Assembly (NCBI RefSeq): GCF_011764425.1
Contig: NZ_BLPF01000002.1
Location: 1,736,997-1,800,996, forward strand
DNA: 64,000 nucleotides
Direction: 5' to 3'
Origin: Phytohabitans houttuyneae
Lineage (GTDB): Bacteria; Actinomycetota; Actinomycetes; Mycobacteriales; Micromonosporaceae
In this document: in pieces, positions 18,692-27,694 of the stretch
Numbering within the stretch: the stretch's first letter is position 1
How the letters are laid out: each line of letters starts with the position of its first letter
Position numbers and translations under genes: made by a program
Notes under the pieces: generated by a model
What the model was told of the DNA's origin: nothing
Database searches by the model: none
The model's input: the letters and a program-made list of their open reading frames with translations, nothing else

Positions 18692-21600
18692 TCAGCTCAC
18701 CGTCACGCTGACGCTGGCGGAAGTCGTCGCGCCGGTGTTGTCGGTGGTGGACAGCCAGGCGGTGTACGTGCCGCGCCGCGTGTAGGTGTGGCTCGTCGAA
18801 GCGGCGTGCACGACCGGGGAGTTGTCGCCGAAGTCCCACGCCTGGTCGGTGATGGTCCGGCCCGCCGGTGGCGTGATCGTGCTGATGAACGCCACCGCCA
18901 GCGGCGCGGTGCCGGTCGCCGGGGTGGCCCGGGCGGTCACGACGGCGCCGGTCTCCTGCTTCACGCCGGCGCCGTTGAAGCGCAGCCAGTCCAGCGACAT
19001 CAGATCGGGGGTACCGCCGACCTGGGCGGGGTTGACGAAGACCGCGTACAGGGTGAACGTGCCCGCGGGCCTGGTCAGCGTCGCGGTGGGCGAGACAAGG
19101 CCGTCCCACCCGCCGGTGTTGGCGATCGTGGCGCGGCCGAGCAGCTGGCCGGTCGGCGAACCGGCGCGGAACTCGATGGCGCCGCCGGTGCTGCCCGAGG
19201 TGGCGCCGACCGTGACCGAGGCGATGCCGGCCAGGTTGACCGGGCCGAAGCTGATCCAGTCGCCGTGGTCGATGTCGCCGAGGCGCTTGCCGGCGCGGGC
19301 GGTGGTGCGGTCGAGGACCTGTACGCCGCCGGCGCCGTCGAAGTGCTCGGCCTCCTTGTTCTTGACCTGCAGCTCGCTGAGTGTCGAGCCGACCAGCGCC
19401 GGCACGCCGGCCGAGCCGCCGTCGGTGTACTGGGCGGTCAGCACCACGTAGAGGTTCTGCCCGGGGCCGTGCCCGTCGCCGGCGCTGGCGTCGGTGACCG
19501 CCACGCCGCCGCAGCCGGTGTAGTTGTCCAGCGGGTGGGTGTGGCTGTCGTGGCCGAGCTGGGTCTGCACGACGACGCGGGAGCAGTCGACGGTGCCGTC
19601 TTCGGGGTCGTTGACCGTCACCGTGTACGGGATGCGGTCGCCGAACTCGAAGAACCCGCCGCTGGGCACGCTCAGCGTGACCGTGGGCCGGGTGTTGCCG
19701 GCGGTGATCTGCTGCGTGGCCACCGCGGTCGTACCGCCGGTGCCGCGTACCGTCAGCCGCGCGGTGAACTGCCCGCGGGTGGTGTAGGTGTACGTGGGGT
19801 TGGCGGCGGTGGAGTCCGTGCTGCCGTTGCCGTCGAAGTCCCACGCGTAGGTGACCGGCGCGCCGTCACCCGAGCCCGAACCGGCGCTGGAGAAGGCCAC
19901 GGTCAAGGGCGCCGGCCCGCTGTCGGTGCTGGCGGTCAGCTTCGCCACCGGCGGCCGTCCACTCGCGACATAGTCGATCCGGTAGATGCCGGCGCCCTCG
20001 TTGGTGCCGCCGCGGCCACTGCCGGTACCGGCGCCGAAGTCGATGACGTAGAGCGAGCCGTCCGGCCCGAACTCCGCCTCGAACGGCTGGATCCACGACA
20101 TGCCACCGAGGATCGCGTTGATCGACTGGAGGTCGCCGACGCGGGTGGGCGCGAAGCGCGGGTCGGTGAAGGTCTGCGCCGTGCCGTGGGTCGAGAGCGT
20201 CTTGAACCACGTGCGGGTGAGCTCGTACACGATCCACTTGCCCTCGAAGTACTGCGGGAACTTCGTCTGACGCGGGTTGGCCGGGTCGTAGTCGTAGACC
20301 GGGCCGCTCATCGGGCCACCGCCGCCGGTGCCCAGCTCGGGAAACTGCGCCGAGGCCGAGTAGGCGTACCACACCAGCGGCGCCTTGGCGGCCGGCAGGG
20401 TGGTGAGGCCGGTGTTGTTCGGCGAGTTGTTGACCGGGGCCGCGCAGTTGAACTTCGGTCCGGACGTGTTCGTCGCGAAGTTGAAGTCGTTGAACGGGGT
20501 GTTGTTTCCGGAGCAGTACGGCCAGCCGTAGTTGCCGGCGCTCGTGATCCGGTTGAACTCCACAGTGCCTTCCGGTCCCCGGTTGGGATCGGCGGCGCGC
20601 GCGTCCGGGCCGTAGTCGGCGACCAGCAGGGCGTCGGTGAGCGGGTCGACAGTGATGCGGAACGGGTTGCGCATGCCCATCGCGTACACCTCGGGCCTGG
20701 TCTGCGCGGTGCCGGGCGCGAAGAGGTTGCCCGCCGGGATCGTGTACGTCCCGTCGCTCTGCGGCCTGATCCGCAGGATCTTGCCGCGCAGGTCGTTGGT
20801 GTTGGCCGAGGTGGCCTGCGCGTCCCAGGCACGGCGGCCCGCCCGCTCGTCGATCGGCGTGAACCCGCTGGAGTCGAACGGGTCGGTGTTGTCGCCGATG
20901 GCGGCGTAGAGGTTGCCCGACCGGTCGGTGGCCAGCGAGCCGCCCATGTGCGAGTTGGCCCGCCCCTCGCCGCGCCACGTCGGTATCGTCAGCAGCCGCC
21001 GCTCGCTGGACATGGCGATCGTGCTGCCGCTGACCGTGAAGCGGGACAGGTTGAGCTGCTTGGCCACCTTGTCCGACCACAGTAGATAGATCCAGTTGTT
21101 GGTCGCGAACTGGCGGTCCAGCGTCATGCCGAGCAGGCCGTCGGACTGGCTTGTCTGCTCCGGCGTGTACGCGAAGTCGACGAGCGTGGTGACCGCGAGC
21201 GTGTCCTGGTTGACGACCTTCACCGCACCGGTGCGCTGGATGTAGAACACCCGCCGGTCCGGCGCCACGGCAAGCTCGAAGGGGTCGGCGAGGTTGCTGG
21301 TGACCAGCGGTACCCGATGGAAGTTGGCCTCCTTGGTGGCCCCGCAGTCGCCGGGCACCGCGCCGGCCGCCCACTCGATCCCGCCGCGCAGGTGGGTGAG
21401 GAAGTGCGGCTCGCTGAACGAGGAGGGGGCGTGGCCGCCGGCAGTGTACCACGAGCGGCCGCCGTCGTAGTTCTGGCACCACGAGTACGCGTGGTCGTTG
21501 CCCTCGTCCAGGCCCGGGATGCCGTCACGCACCTTGATCTGGGCGAGCGTGTGCACCTTGCCGGTGGGGTTGGTGCGCCAGTTGTACCACTCCTCGCCGC

Positions 21601-22135
21601 GCTCCCACAGCTCCGGCAGCGCGGCGGTGGACGGGTGCGCCCTGTCGAGGACCTTGATCCGCCCGGGGTACGTGCCGCCGGTGGAGGAGAAGTCCGGGTG
21701 CTGGTCGAAGATCGTCCCGATCAGCCCCTCGTACCACGTCCAGTCCCGCTCGCTGGCGGTGGCGGCGTGCAGGCCGACCCAGCCGCCACCGGCCCGGATG
21801 AAGCGCTGGAAGGCCGCCCGCTGCGCCGCGTCCAGCAGGGGGCCCGACGTCGGCAGCGAGTTGGTGTTGTTGAACACCAGCACGTCGAAGCGGGCGAGGT
21901 TGGCGTCGGTGAACGCGGCCGCGTCGACGGTCGCCTCGACCTCGAAGTTGTTGGCCGCGCCGAGCTGCTCGATCGCCGCGATGCCCGCCGGAATCGAGTC
22001 GTGGTAGAAGTTTGTGACCTTCGAGAAGACGAGCACCCGGAAGCGCGGCGCCGCCTGTGCCGGTGCCGGCAGGGCGGCGAGCACGAGCAGGAGGACGGCG
22101 AACAGGGCGGCGGGGACGCTGGCGGCACGCTTCAT
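18692..22135 (-). CDS. Secreted ThuA / glucose-sorbosone dehydrogenase / PKD / carbohydrate-binding protein
   Basis: 1147 residues. Order: signal peptide (MKRAASVPAALFAVLLLVLA...AQA); ThuA-like domain (about 30-250; FSKVTNFYHDSIPAG, GGWVGLHAATASERDW); glucose/sorbosone dehydrogenase beta-propeller (about 265-670; NIYL-type blades, MGMRNPFRI, YGPDARAADPNRGP, NYGWPYC); PKD domain (about 690-765; YAWDFDGNGSTD); an Ig-like segment; a CBM6-type domain (EAEHFDGAGGVQVLD, GDWISFGPVNLAG); and a final PKD domain (QAWDFGDNSPVV). It is exported and probably acts on sugars or polysaccharide outside the cell. The combination is known in actinomycetes and Bacteroidetes, but the substrate is not established. 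The start at 22135 is chosen at the signal peptide; the frame is open further upstream. A 17-base palindrome sits upstream at 22199. Confidence 0.9.
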   Translation of the reverse strand: MKRAASVPAALFAVLLLVLAALPAPAQAAPRFRVLVFSKVTNFYHDSIPAGIAAIEQLGAANNFEVEATVDAAAFTDANLARFDVLVFNNTNSLPTSGPLLDAAQRAAFQRFIRAGGGWVGLHAATASERDWTWYEGLIGTIFDQHPDFSSTGGTYPGRIKVLDRAHPSTAALPELWERGEEWYNWRTNPTGKVHTLAQIKVRDGIPGLDEGNDHAYSWCQNYDGGRSWYTAGGHAPSSFSEPHFLTHLRGGIEWAAGAVPGDCGATKEANFHRVPLVTSNLADPFELAVAPDRRVFYIQRTGAVKVVNQDTLAVTTLVDFAYTPEQTSQSDGLLGMTLDRQFATNNWIYLLWSDKVAKQLNLSRFTVSGSTIAMSSERRLLTIPTWRGEGRANSHMGGSLATDRSGNLYAAIGDNTDPFDSSGFTPIDERAGRRAWDAQATSANTNDLRGKILRIRPQSDGTYTIPAGNLFAPGTAQTRPEVYAMGMRNPFRITVDPLTDALLVADYGPDARAADPNRGPEGTVEFNRITSAGNYGWPYCSGNNTPFNDFNFATNTSGPKFNCAAPVNNSPNNTGLTTLPAAKAPLVWYAYSASAQFPELGTGGGGPMSGPVYDYDPANPRQTKFPQYFEGKWIVYELTRTWFKTLSTHGTAQTFTDPRFAPTRVGDLQSINAILGGMSWIQPFEAEFGPDGSLYVIDFGAGTGSGRGGTNEGAGIYRIDYVASGRPPVAKLTASTDSGPAPLTVAFSSAGSGSGDGAPVTYAWDFDGNGSTDSTAANPTYTYTTRGQFTARLTVRGTGGTTAVATQQITAGNTRPTVTLSVPSGGFFEFGDRIPYTVTVNDPEDGTVDCSRVVVQTQLGHDSHTHPLDNYTGCGGVAVTDASAGDGHGPGQNLYVVLTAQYTDGGSAGVPALVGSTLSELQVKNKEAEHFDGAGGVQVLDRTTARAGKRLGDIDHGDWISFGPVNLAGIASVTVGATSGSTGGAIEFRAGSPTGQLLGRATIANTGGWDGLVSPTATLTRPAGTFTLYAVFVNPAQVGGTPDLMSLDWLRFNGAGVKQETGAVVTARATPATGTAPLAVAFISTITPPAGRTITDQAWDFGDNSPVVHAASTSHTYTRRGTYTAWLSTTDNTGATTSASVSVTVS

Positions 22136-22738
22136 TGATTCGCTCCGGTGGGGGTAGAACGGATCAAAGCATTTAGGATTCTTTCCAATGACGGACATCA
22201 AAGTCAATGACTTTGCGTCATAGCTTTCAGTCAATCTGACAAAAGCGGATCCTTGAATGCCATCGAGATCGACGTGCACGATCACCGTGGTCATCGTCGC
22301 TTCAGAACGTCGATCCTGGAGGCCATCGCCTCGTCAACTGCCCAGGCACCCTTTAAGCCGAACCCCTTGGGACAGACGCCCGCTGGCGTCAGCCCGGCCC
22401 GATGGCCGCCGCCGGTCGGGCCGGATCGCCGCAGGCGTTGCGCCTCGATCTGGTGCGTCGGGCTTCGGCGGTGTCACCGAGCCGGCTCGGAGTGCGGCGG
22501 GTGACAACAGCACGGCGGTGCAGCCCTGGTCGGCCGCGCGGCGGTTGACGTCCTCGGCCGCCTCCGGATGGCGTAGCCCGGTGCGGGAGCAGAACGCGGA
22601 CGCGTCGCCGCGTTCGACGGCCTCCTGCTGTCGGGCCTCGGTGCCGGCCAGGACACCCGCGAGGTGCAACCCCCGGTCGTCGGCGCGGCGCGCGTCGTCA
22701 GGCGGCGCGTGCCGTCGGCCCGGGACCGGGGTCGGAGG
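22136..22738. other. Intergenic region with promoter and possible gene fragment
   Basis: The first 120 bases are unusually AT-rich for this window and hold the promoter region of the ThuA/dehydrogenase gene, including the palindrome at 22199-22215 and TTGACT-like -35 candidates. Further on (22334-22669, minus strand) a frame contains AVERGDASAFCSRTGLRHP and DVNRRAADQGCTAVLLSP, which looks like a piece of a real protein that I cannot name. It has no good start or ribosome-binding site. I treat it as a possible remnant only. Confidence 0.35.
22199..22215. promoter_or_regulatory. 17-base perfect palindrome, candidate operator
   Basis: CAAAGTCAATGACTTTG: 8-base arms around a single central base, in the AT-rich leader 64 bases upstream of the ThuA/dehydrogenase ATG. 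Its length and symmetry fit a dimeric repressor site. The regulator is unknown. Confidence 0.5.
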
Positions 22739-23188
22739 CTACTGGCAGACGCGCCACTCACCGTCCTCTTTGACCAGAGGGAACACCTGGATGAGCGTCG
22801 CCCCGGAGTCTTGGGTCATCCGGGCGGTCACGGTGGCGGTGGAGCGGCCGTTGAAGTTGGAGACGTTGACGCCGTTGATCTCGTAGCTCTGGATCCGCGG
22901 GCCGGCGGACATGGCGCGGGTGAAGTCTTCCAGCGTGGTGGTGTCGCGGACCTCTTGGCACAGGCGGCCGTACGCGCTCGGGTAGTCGCCGGCCCGTACG
23001 TCGTCCACATAGGACGTCGCTGCGTCGCGGGCTGGCTCGATCGCGTTGCTGACGGAGCGGAAGAGCGCGAAGCCGCCGACCGCGCCGCCTACGCAGCAGA
23101 CGGCGAGCACCGCGCCGACGACGATGAGGACGGTGCGGGCCGTTCGCCTCGGTTTGGGGGCGGGGGTGAAGATCGGCTCGTACGTCAT
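22739..23188 (-). CDS. Membrane-anchored small protein (DUF4878-like)
   Basis: 149 residues: a short cytosolic Pro-rich start (MTYEPIFTPAPKPRRT), one membrane helix (about 20-44, VLIVVGAVLAVCCVGGAVGG), then an exported domain of about 100 residues resembling NTF2/DUF4878-like lipid- or ligand-binding folds (AATSYVDDVRAGDYPSAYGR, then strands to the C-terminal GEWRVCQ). Two Cys (LCQEV and the terminal WRVCQ) could form a disulfide. The function is unknown. The ATG at 23188 is used because the hydrophobic segment follows at the expected distance. It is divergent from the aldolase gene at 23304. Confidence 0.75.
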   Translation of the reverse strand: MTYEPIFTPAPKPRRTARTVLIVVGAVLAVCCVGGAVGGFALFRSVSNAIEPARDAATSYVDDVRAGDYPSAYGRLCQEVRDTTTLEDFTRAMSAGPRIQSYEINGVNVSNFNGRSTATVTARMTQDSGATLIQVFPLVKEDGEWRVCQ

Positions 23189-23303
23189 GGCAATGATCGT
23201 AAGAGTGCCGCACAACGCCGTCGGGGTTCGTAAAATCGCAATGATTTGTATCGACTCCTCCGCCGGCGGGCCCGCCGGCGGAGCTTGTGAAGGAGTGAGC
23301 CGC

Positions 23304-24070
23304 TTGAGCACCAACCCGCTGATCTCGGCCTGGCGGGCCGGCCGCAAGACGTACGGCGTGTGGTGCACCATGCCCGGCTCGGTGCCGGCGGAGCTGATCG
23401 CGCGGCAGGGGGCCGACTACGTGTGCGTCGACTACCAGCACGGCCTCGTCGACCACAGCACCGCCATCCCGATGATGCAGGCGATCGACGCGGGCGGCTC
23501 GGTGCCGATCGCCCGGGTCAGCTGGAACGAGCCCGACCGCATCATGCGCGTCGCCGACGCCGGCGCGCGCGGCGTGGTCGTGCCGATGGTGAACACGGCG
23601 GCGGAGGCGCTGCGGGCCGCCCGCGCGCTGCGCTTTCCGCCGCACGGCGACCGCTCGTACGGGCCGGTCCGCGCCCGCGAGGTGCTCGGCACCGCCGACC
23701 TGGACATCCTGGCCGACCAGGCCTGCCTGATCATGATTGAGACCGCCGACGCCATCCGCAACGTCCGCGAGATCGCCGCCACCCCGGCGTGCACGGCCTC
23801 TACGTGGGGCCGAGCGACCTCGCGCTGTCGATGGGCCTGCTGCCCGGCCACGCGCCACCGGACCCCGAGTTCGTCCGCGTGATCGACGGCGTCCTGGCCG
23901 CCTGCAAGGACAGCGGCATCGCCGCCGGCATCCACTGTGCCAGCGGTGAGATCGCGGCGGTGTACGCGGAGCAGGGCTTCGACATGCTGACGGTCGCCTC
24001 GGACGGTTCGCTTCTCACGGCCGGGGTCCGCGCCAACCTGATGGCCGCCAAACACCGCGCCGGCACGTAG
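23304..24070 (+). pseudogene. HpcH/HpaI-type aldolase, one-base frameshift
   Basis: Class II (metal-dependent) aldolase family that cleaves 4-hydroxy-2-oxoacids to pyruvate and an aldehyde. The TTG at 23304 is chosen because AAGGAG (23290-23295) lies 8 bases upstream; a nearer GTG would sit directly on that site. Visible motifs are DYQHGL (catalytic His), PMVNTAAEA, RSYGPVRA, the metal ligand Glu in MIETADAI and the metal ligand Asp in VGPSDLALSMG. The last lies in a second frame: one G is missing in the CCGG run at about 23785-23787, where GVHGLYVGPSD should follow AATP. With that base restored the protein is about 255 residues, normal for the family. Its gene neighbours include an organic-acid transporter, which fits oxoacid catabolism. 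Confidence 0.85.
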
Positions 24071-24137
24071 CGCCCGGCGACGGGGTCCTCGCCCGCGGAC
24101 CGCGGGAGCGGCGGTTTGGGGTGAGGCCGGCCAGCCG

Positions 24138-24194
24138 CGGAGGGCGAGGCCGCGGGAGCGACGGTCCGGACCACGGCGGACGTCGCGGCAGCCC
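24138..24194 (+). repeat. Repeat B core, copy 2
   Basis: 57 bases matching 32799-32855 at 51 positions by my count (CGGAGGGCGAGGCCGCGG at the left end, GCGGCAGCCC at the right). It lies between the aldolase stop and the TAXI lipoprotein start. Confidence 0.8.
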
Positions 24195-24253
24195 TCATCA
24201 GTCTTGGGGTTGATCTGGAGACCGAGATCAATCGACGTACGTATCATCGCGGG

Positions 24254-25207
24254 ATGTCGTACCCGATGCGGGTGAGCCGGCGGGCGGTGCTCCTGGCAGC
24301 CGGCGGCCTGGTCGTGGGGTGTTCGAGCGAGCCCGAGGTCGGCGACGTGCGGCTGCGGCTGGCGACCGGGCCGGCGGGTGCGGTGTACCGGCGGATCGGC
24401 GGCGCGCTGGCCGAGCACATCAGCCAGCAGGTGCCCGGCGCGACCGTGACCACCGTGCCGAGTGGGGCGTCCACCGACAACATCCGGATGCTGCGCGCGG
24501 GCGAGGTTCAGCTGGGACTGTCCAGCCTGGACGCCATGATCATGACTGACGGCAGCGTGCCGGACGGGATCTCGGCGATCTGCCGCCTCTACGACAGCCA
24601 CCTGCACCTCGTCGTCATGGCGGGCTCGCCGATCGAGGAGTTCCGCGACCTCGCGGGCAAGCGCGTCTCTCTCGGCGCGCGCGACTCGGGCACGGAGTTC
24701 ACGTCGGTGCGGGTGCTGGGGCTTCGCCCGGTGAGCGTCGACGGCCGGTACCTGAGCCAGGCCGAGTCGGCGGAGGCGCTGCGCGACGGCGAGATCGACG
24801 CGATGTTCTCCCTGACCGGCGTGCCGACGCCGGCCATCACGGAGCTGGCGCAGCGCCACGCGATCCGGCTCGTGCCGCTGGACGAGCAGGCGGACGCGCT
24901 CGTCACCGCCTACCCCGACCCCTACGCGCCGGCGACGATCCCGGTGACCGCATACGCCGGCATCACCGCGACCCGCACCGTCGCCGTGCCGAATGTGCTC
25001 CTCGTGCGCAACGACCTGCCCGACGACCTGGTCTACGCGATCACCGACACGATCTTCACCTACACCGGCACGATCGCCTCGGCCAGCCGCGAGGACGCCG
25101 AGGACCTGCCGGAGGCCTGGCGGATCAACGTGCGCACCGGCATCGCGACGTCGTCGATACCGCTGCATCCCGGCGCGGCGGCGTGGTTCCGCGACCGCAA
25201 GCGTTAG
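24254..25207 (+). CDS. TAXI-family solute-binding lipoprotein (TRAP-associated type)
   Basis: 317 residues. The lipobox VVGC gives Cys23 as the acylation site, after RRAVLLAAGGL. The mature part has the TAXI hallmarks: RLATGPAGAVYRRIGGALAE near the start, PSGASTDNIRMLRAGEVQLG, and a second lobe with SLGARDSGTEFTS. TAXI proteins normally feed TRAP transporters, but no DctM/DctQ-type membrane genes are present. Instead, the next genes are a sensor kinase and response regulator and then a tctCBA transporter. I infer it may act as the extracytoplasmic sensor or extra receptor for that system. The start is the ATG at 24254. Confidence 0.88.
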   Translation: MSYPMRVSRRAVLLAAGGLVVGCSSEPEVGDVRLRLATGPAGAVYRRIGGALAEHISQQVPGATVTTVPSGASTDNIRMLRAGEVQLGLSSLDAMIMTDGSVPDGISAICRLYDSHLHLVVMAGSPIEEFRDLAGKRVSLGARDSGTEFTSVRVLGLRPVSVDGRYLSQAESAEALRDGEIDAMFSLTGVPTPAITELAQRHAIRLVPLDEQADALVTAYPDPYAPATIPVTAYAGITATRTVAVPNVLLVRNDLPDDLVYAITDTIFTYTGTIASASREDAEDLPEAWRINVRTGIATSSIPLHPGAAAWFRDRKR

Positions 25208-25224
25208 GCCGGCGGGTCTGGGTT

Positions 25225-25380
25225 TCGCGGGCCGCAAGCATAGGGATCACGCCGGGCCGACAACCGCGGCGGGGCTGGCCTCGCGGGCCGCGAGCATCAG
25301 GGATCACGCCGGCCGACGACCGCGGTGGGCCCGCCTCGCGGGCCGCGGGCATCAGGGATCACGCGGGGTCGACGACGGGA
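25225..25380. repeat. Tandem repeat, about 55-56 bases, 2.8 units
   Basis: Units begin at 25225, 25281 and 25336 with TCGCGGGCCGC, followed by AGCATCAGGGATCACGC and CGACNACCGCGG. Units 1 and 2 are 56 and 55 bases; the third is cut short. They fill the gap between two convergent genes, and the last unit supplies the kinase stop codon. Each unit is GC-rich with internal symmetry, so the array may work as a bidirectional terminator. Confidence 0.8.
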
Positions 25381-26771
25381 AGGGCGACCACCGCGGCGAA
25401 GCCGTGCCCGGAGCCGTCCGGCCGCGGCAGCCCGTCCTCCAGCCGGAGCTCGCCGCCGGCGGCGCCGACCAGGTCCGCGCAGATGGCAAGGCCAAGGCCG
25501 GTGCCGGGCACGTTCTGGTGCTTGGGCGAGCGCCAGAACCGCCGCAGCGCCTGCTCCCGCTCGGACGCCTCGATGCCCTGGCCGTCGTCGCGGACCGCGA
25601 TCGTGACGACGCCGCCCGCCGCGCCGCCCGCGCTGGCGCTCACCTGCACCAGGCGGGCGTCGGACAGCCGCAGCGCGTTGCTCATCAGCTCGTCCAGGAT
25701 GCTGCCCAGCCCGCCCGGCGGCTCCAGCAGCCGCAGCCCGGGCGGCACGTCGACGGCGAGTGTCTGGCCCGCGGTCGTGGTGAGCGCGCGCCACCGTTCG
25801 ACCCGGGTGGCGAGCACCGCGTCGAGGTCGACCGGCGAGGTGGTCCGCATGCTCTCCATGCGCGCACTGGCCTGCAGCGCGTTGAGCAGGCGCTGCATCG
25901 CCTTGAGCTCGTCGACGGCCACGTCGTACACCTGCTGCCCGGCCCCGCCCGGTGACAGGTGCGGCGCCAGGCTCTCCACCGCGAGCCGGAGGCTGGTCAG
26001 CGGGTTGCGCAGCTGGTGCGACGCGTCGGAGACGAACGCGCGCTGCCGCTGCACGCCGTTTTCCACCGACTCCATCATCGTGTTGAACGAGGCCGCCAGC
26101 CGGCGCAGCTCCACCGGTCCGGCCTCGGCGTCGGCGCGGATCGTGAGGTCGCCCTGCGAGATGCGGGAGGTCGCCGCGTCAAGCTTGCGTACCGGCCGCA
26201 GCACCCACGCCGAGACCGGCCACGCGACCGCCACCAGCGCGATCAGCGGCAGCAGCCCGATGCCGGCCAGCTGCGCCCACCGGACGAGGATGCGGTCGCG
26301 CGTGCGGGACAGGTCGGAGATCGTCACGACCGCGCCGACGACCTCGCTGTCGCGGCCGACCGGCTCGGCCACCACGAGCGCGGAGTCGTCCCACGGCGCC
26401 CATTTCCGGGACGGCTCCGATCTCGCCCCGGCCAGGGCCGCGGACACGATCCGGGCAAGCGACGGCTCGCCGCGGGCCGCCCGCTGGTACGCGCCGGCCG
26501 GCTCGAGCAGCACCGTGCCCGAGGTGTCGATCACGGCGACGGGAATGCCGTACAGCGCGTGGTACCGCCTCAGCTCCTGGTCGAGCGCCTCGGTCCGCCC
26601 CGTCGACAGCGCGGTCTCGGCCAGCGAGGCGAAGCGGCCCACGTCATTGAGCCGGTCGACGTACGTCTCCTGCATCTCCCGCTCGGCCACGGTGATGCCG
26701 AGCGGCACCCCGAGCGCCGCCGCGAACAAGACGGCGAGCGGTACCAGCACGACGAGCAGGCGGCGGTGCAC
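25359..26771 (-). CDS. Two-component sensor histidine kinase (TctE-like position)
   Basis: 470 residues: membrane helix (about 8-28), extracytoplasmic sensor (about 29-167), second helix (168-190), HAMP (about 190-243), DHp domain with phospho-acceptor His252 in DASHQLRNPLTS, and an ATPase domain with the N box (ELMSNAL), G1 (DDGQGI) and G2 (GTGLGLAI). The GTG at 26771 follows the regulator stop by 6 bases, so the pair is one operon with the regulator first. The operon is divergent from tctCBA and convergent with the TAXI lipoprotein, so organic-acid sensing is the natural guess, as for TctDE. The final codons lie in the tandem repeat at 25336. Confidence 0.93.
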   Translation of the reverse strand: MHRRLLVVLVPLAVLFAAALGVPLGITVAEREMQETYVDRLNDVGRFASLAETALSTGRTEALDQELRRYHALYGIPVAVIDTSGTVLLEPAGAYQRAARGEPSLARIVSAALAGARSEPSRKWAPWDDSALVVAEPVGRDSEVVGAVVTISDLSRTRDRILVRWAQLAGIGLLPLIALVAVAWPVSAWVLRPVRKLDAATSRISQGDLTIRADAEAGPVELRRLAASFNTMMESVENGVQRQRAFVSDASHQLRNPLTSLRLAVESLAPHLSPGGAGQQVYDVAVDELKAMQRLLNALQASARMESMRTTSPVDLDAVLATRVERWRALTTTAGQTLAVDVPPGLRLLEPPGGLGSILDELMSNALRLSDARLVQVSASAGGAAGGVVTIAVRDDGQGIEASEREQALRRFWRSPKHQNVPGTGLGLAICADLVGAAGGELRLEDGLPRPDGSGHGFAAVVALPVVDPA

Positions 26772-26777
26772 GGTCCG

Positions 26778-27461
26778 CTAGCCGATCAGCTCCGGCTGAT
26801 CGGCCTGGAGCCGATAGCCGACCCCGTGGATGGTGCGGATGAGCACGCCCGCACCGAGCTTGTGCCGCAGCGCCGCGATGTGGGTGTCCAGCGTGCGGCT
26901 GGACGACTCCCAGGTCGCGCCCCAGATCTGGTCGAGGATGACGTCGCGACTGACCACGTTCGGCGCGCGGCGGGCCAGCAGCAGGAGCAGCTCGAACTCC
27001 TTGCGGGTCAGCGTCACGGTCACGCCGTCGACGCTGACCTCGCGGGTGCCGACCGCGATCCGCATCGGGCCGAGGACGAGCGGCTCGTCCGGGCGGCTCT
27101 GGGCGCGGGCGGCCCGGGTGCGCCGCAGCACCGCGTCGATCCTGGCCAGCAGCTCGGGGATGCCGAACGGCTTGACGATGTAGTCGTCGGCGCCGGCGCG
27201 CAGGCCGCGGACCCGCTCGTGCTCCTCGGAACGCGCGGTCACCGCGATCACGGCCGTCTCCGGGCGGTCGCGCAGCCGGCGGATCACGTCGAGCCCGTCG
27301 CCGTCGGGCAGGCCGAGGTCGACGAGGACCACGTCGGACGGGTCGGCCCGCACCGCCTCGGCGGCGGTGGCGATGCGGTGCACCTCGAAGCCCGCCTGGG
27401 CCAGGACGGTCACCAGACCTCGCGCTACGCGGTCGTCATCCTCGATGACGGTAATCCGCAT
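26778..27461 (-). CDS. OmpR-family response regulator (TctD-like position)
   Basis: 227 residues: receiver domain with the acidic pair EDDD (7-10), phospho-acceptor Asp48 in VLVDLGLPDGDG, Thr in VTARS and Lys in VKPFG; then an OmpR-type winged helix (about 130-220; LTRKEFELLLLLARR, SRTLDTHIAALRHKLG, IRTIHGVGYRL). First gene of the regulator-kinase operon and divergent from tctC, with about 310 bases between them. That gap holds two 18-base direct repeats 30 bases apart (27647 and 27677) that could be its binding sites. Target genes are inferred from position only. Confidence 0.94.
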   Translation of the reverse strand: MRITVIEDDDRVARGLVTVLAQAGFEVHRIATAAEAVRADPSDVVLVDLGLPDGDGLDVIRRLRDRPETAVIAVTARSEEHERVRGLRAGADDYIVKPFGIPELLARIDAVLRRTRAARAQSRPDEPLVLGPMRIAVGTREVSVDGVTVTLTRKEFELLLLLARRAPNVVSRDVILDQIWGATWESSSRTLDTHIAALRHKLGAGVLIRTIHGVGYRLQADQPELIG

Positions 27462-27527
27462 ACCGGCGGATTGTACGGCCCGGATCGACGCTCATGCAGC
27501 CCTGGCGGATCTGTTCCAAGAGAGTTG

Positions 27528-27584
27528 GGGCTACCGCGATGTCCGTGGTGGTCCGGACCGTTGCTCCCGCAGCCTCACCCTCCG
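27528..27584 (-). repeat. Repeat B core, copy 3 (inverted)
   Basis: Reverse complement of the 57-base core found at 24138 and 32799; it differs from the 32799 copy at about 5-6 positions. It lies just upstream of the response-regulator start. Confidence 0.8.
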
Positions 27585-27646
27585 CCGTTGCGCAACCAAC
27601 CCCGCGGACGGCCCGCGGCGAGGGCGCCGGCTCCGGCGCGCTACTT

Positions 27647-27694
27647 CTTGGGATTCCTCTGACATGGGGCGCGTTCCTTGGGATTTCTCTGACA
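27647..27694. promoter_or_regulatory. Direct repeat pair upstream of tctC, candidate regulator sites
   Basis: CTTGGGATTYCTCTGACA occurs at 27647-27664 and 27677-27694, 17 of 18 bases identical, with a start-to-start distance of 30 bases (about three helical turns). OmpR-family regulators bind direct repeats, and the adjacent operon encodes one. Confidence 0.5.

Noticed and set aside
25225-25380. 55-base repeats considered as a CRISPR array
   Set aside because: Units follow each other directly without spacers, and no cas gene is present.
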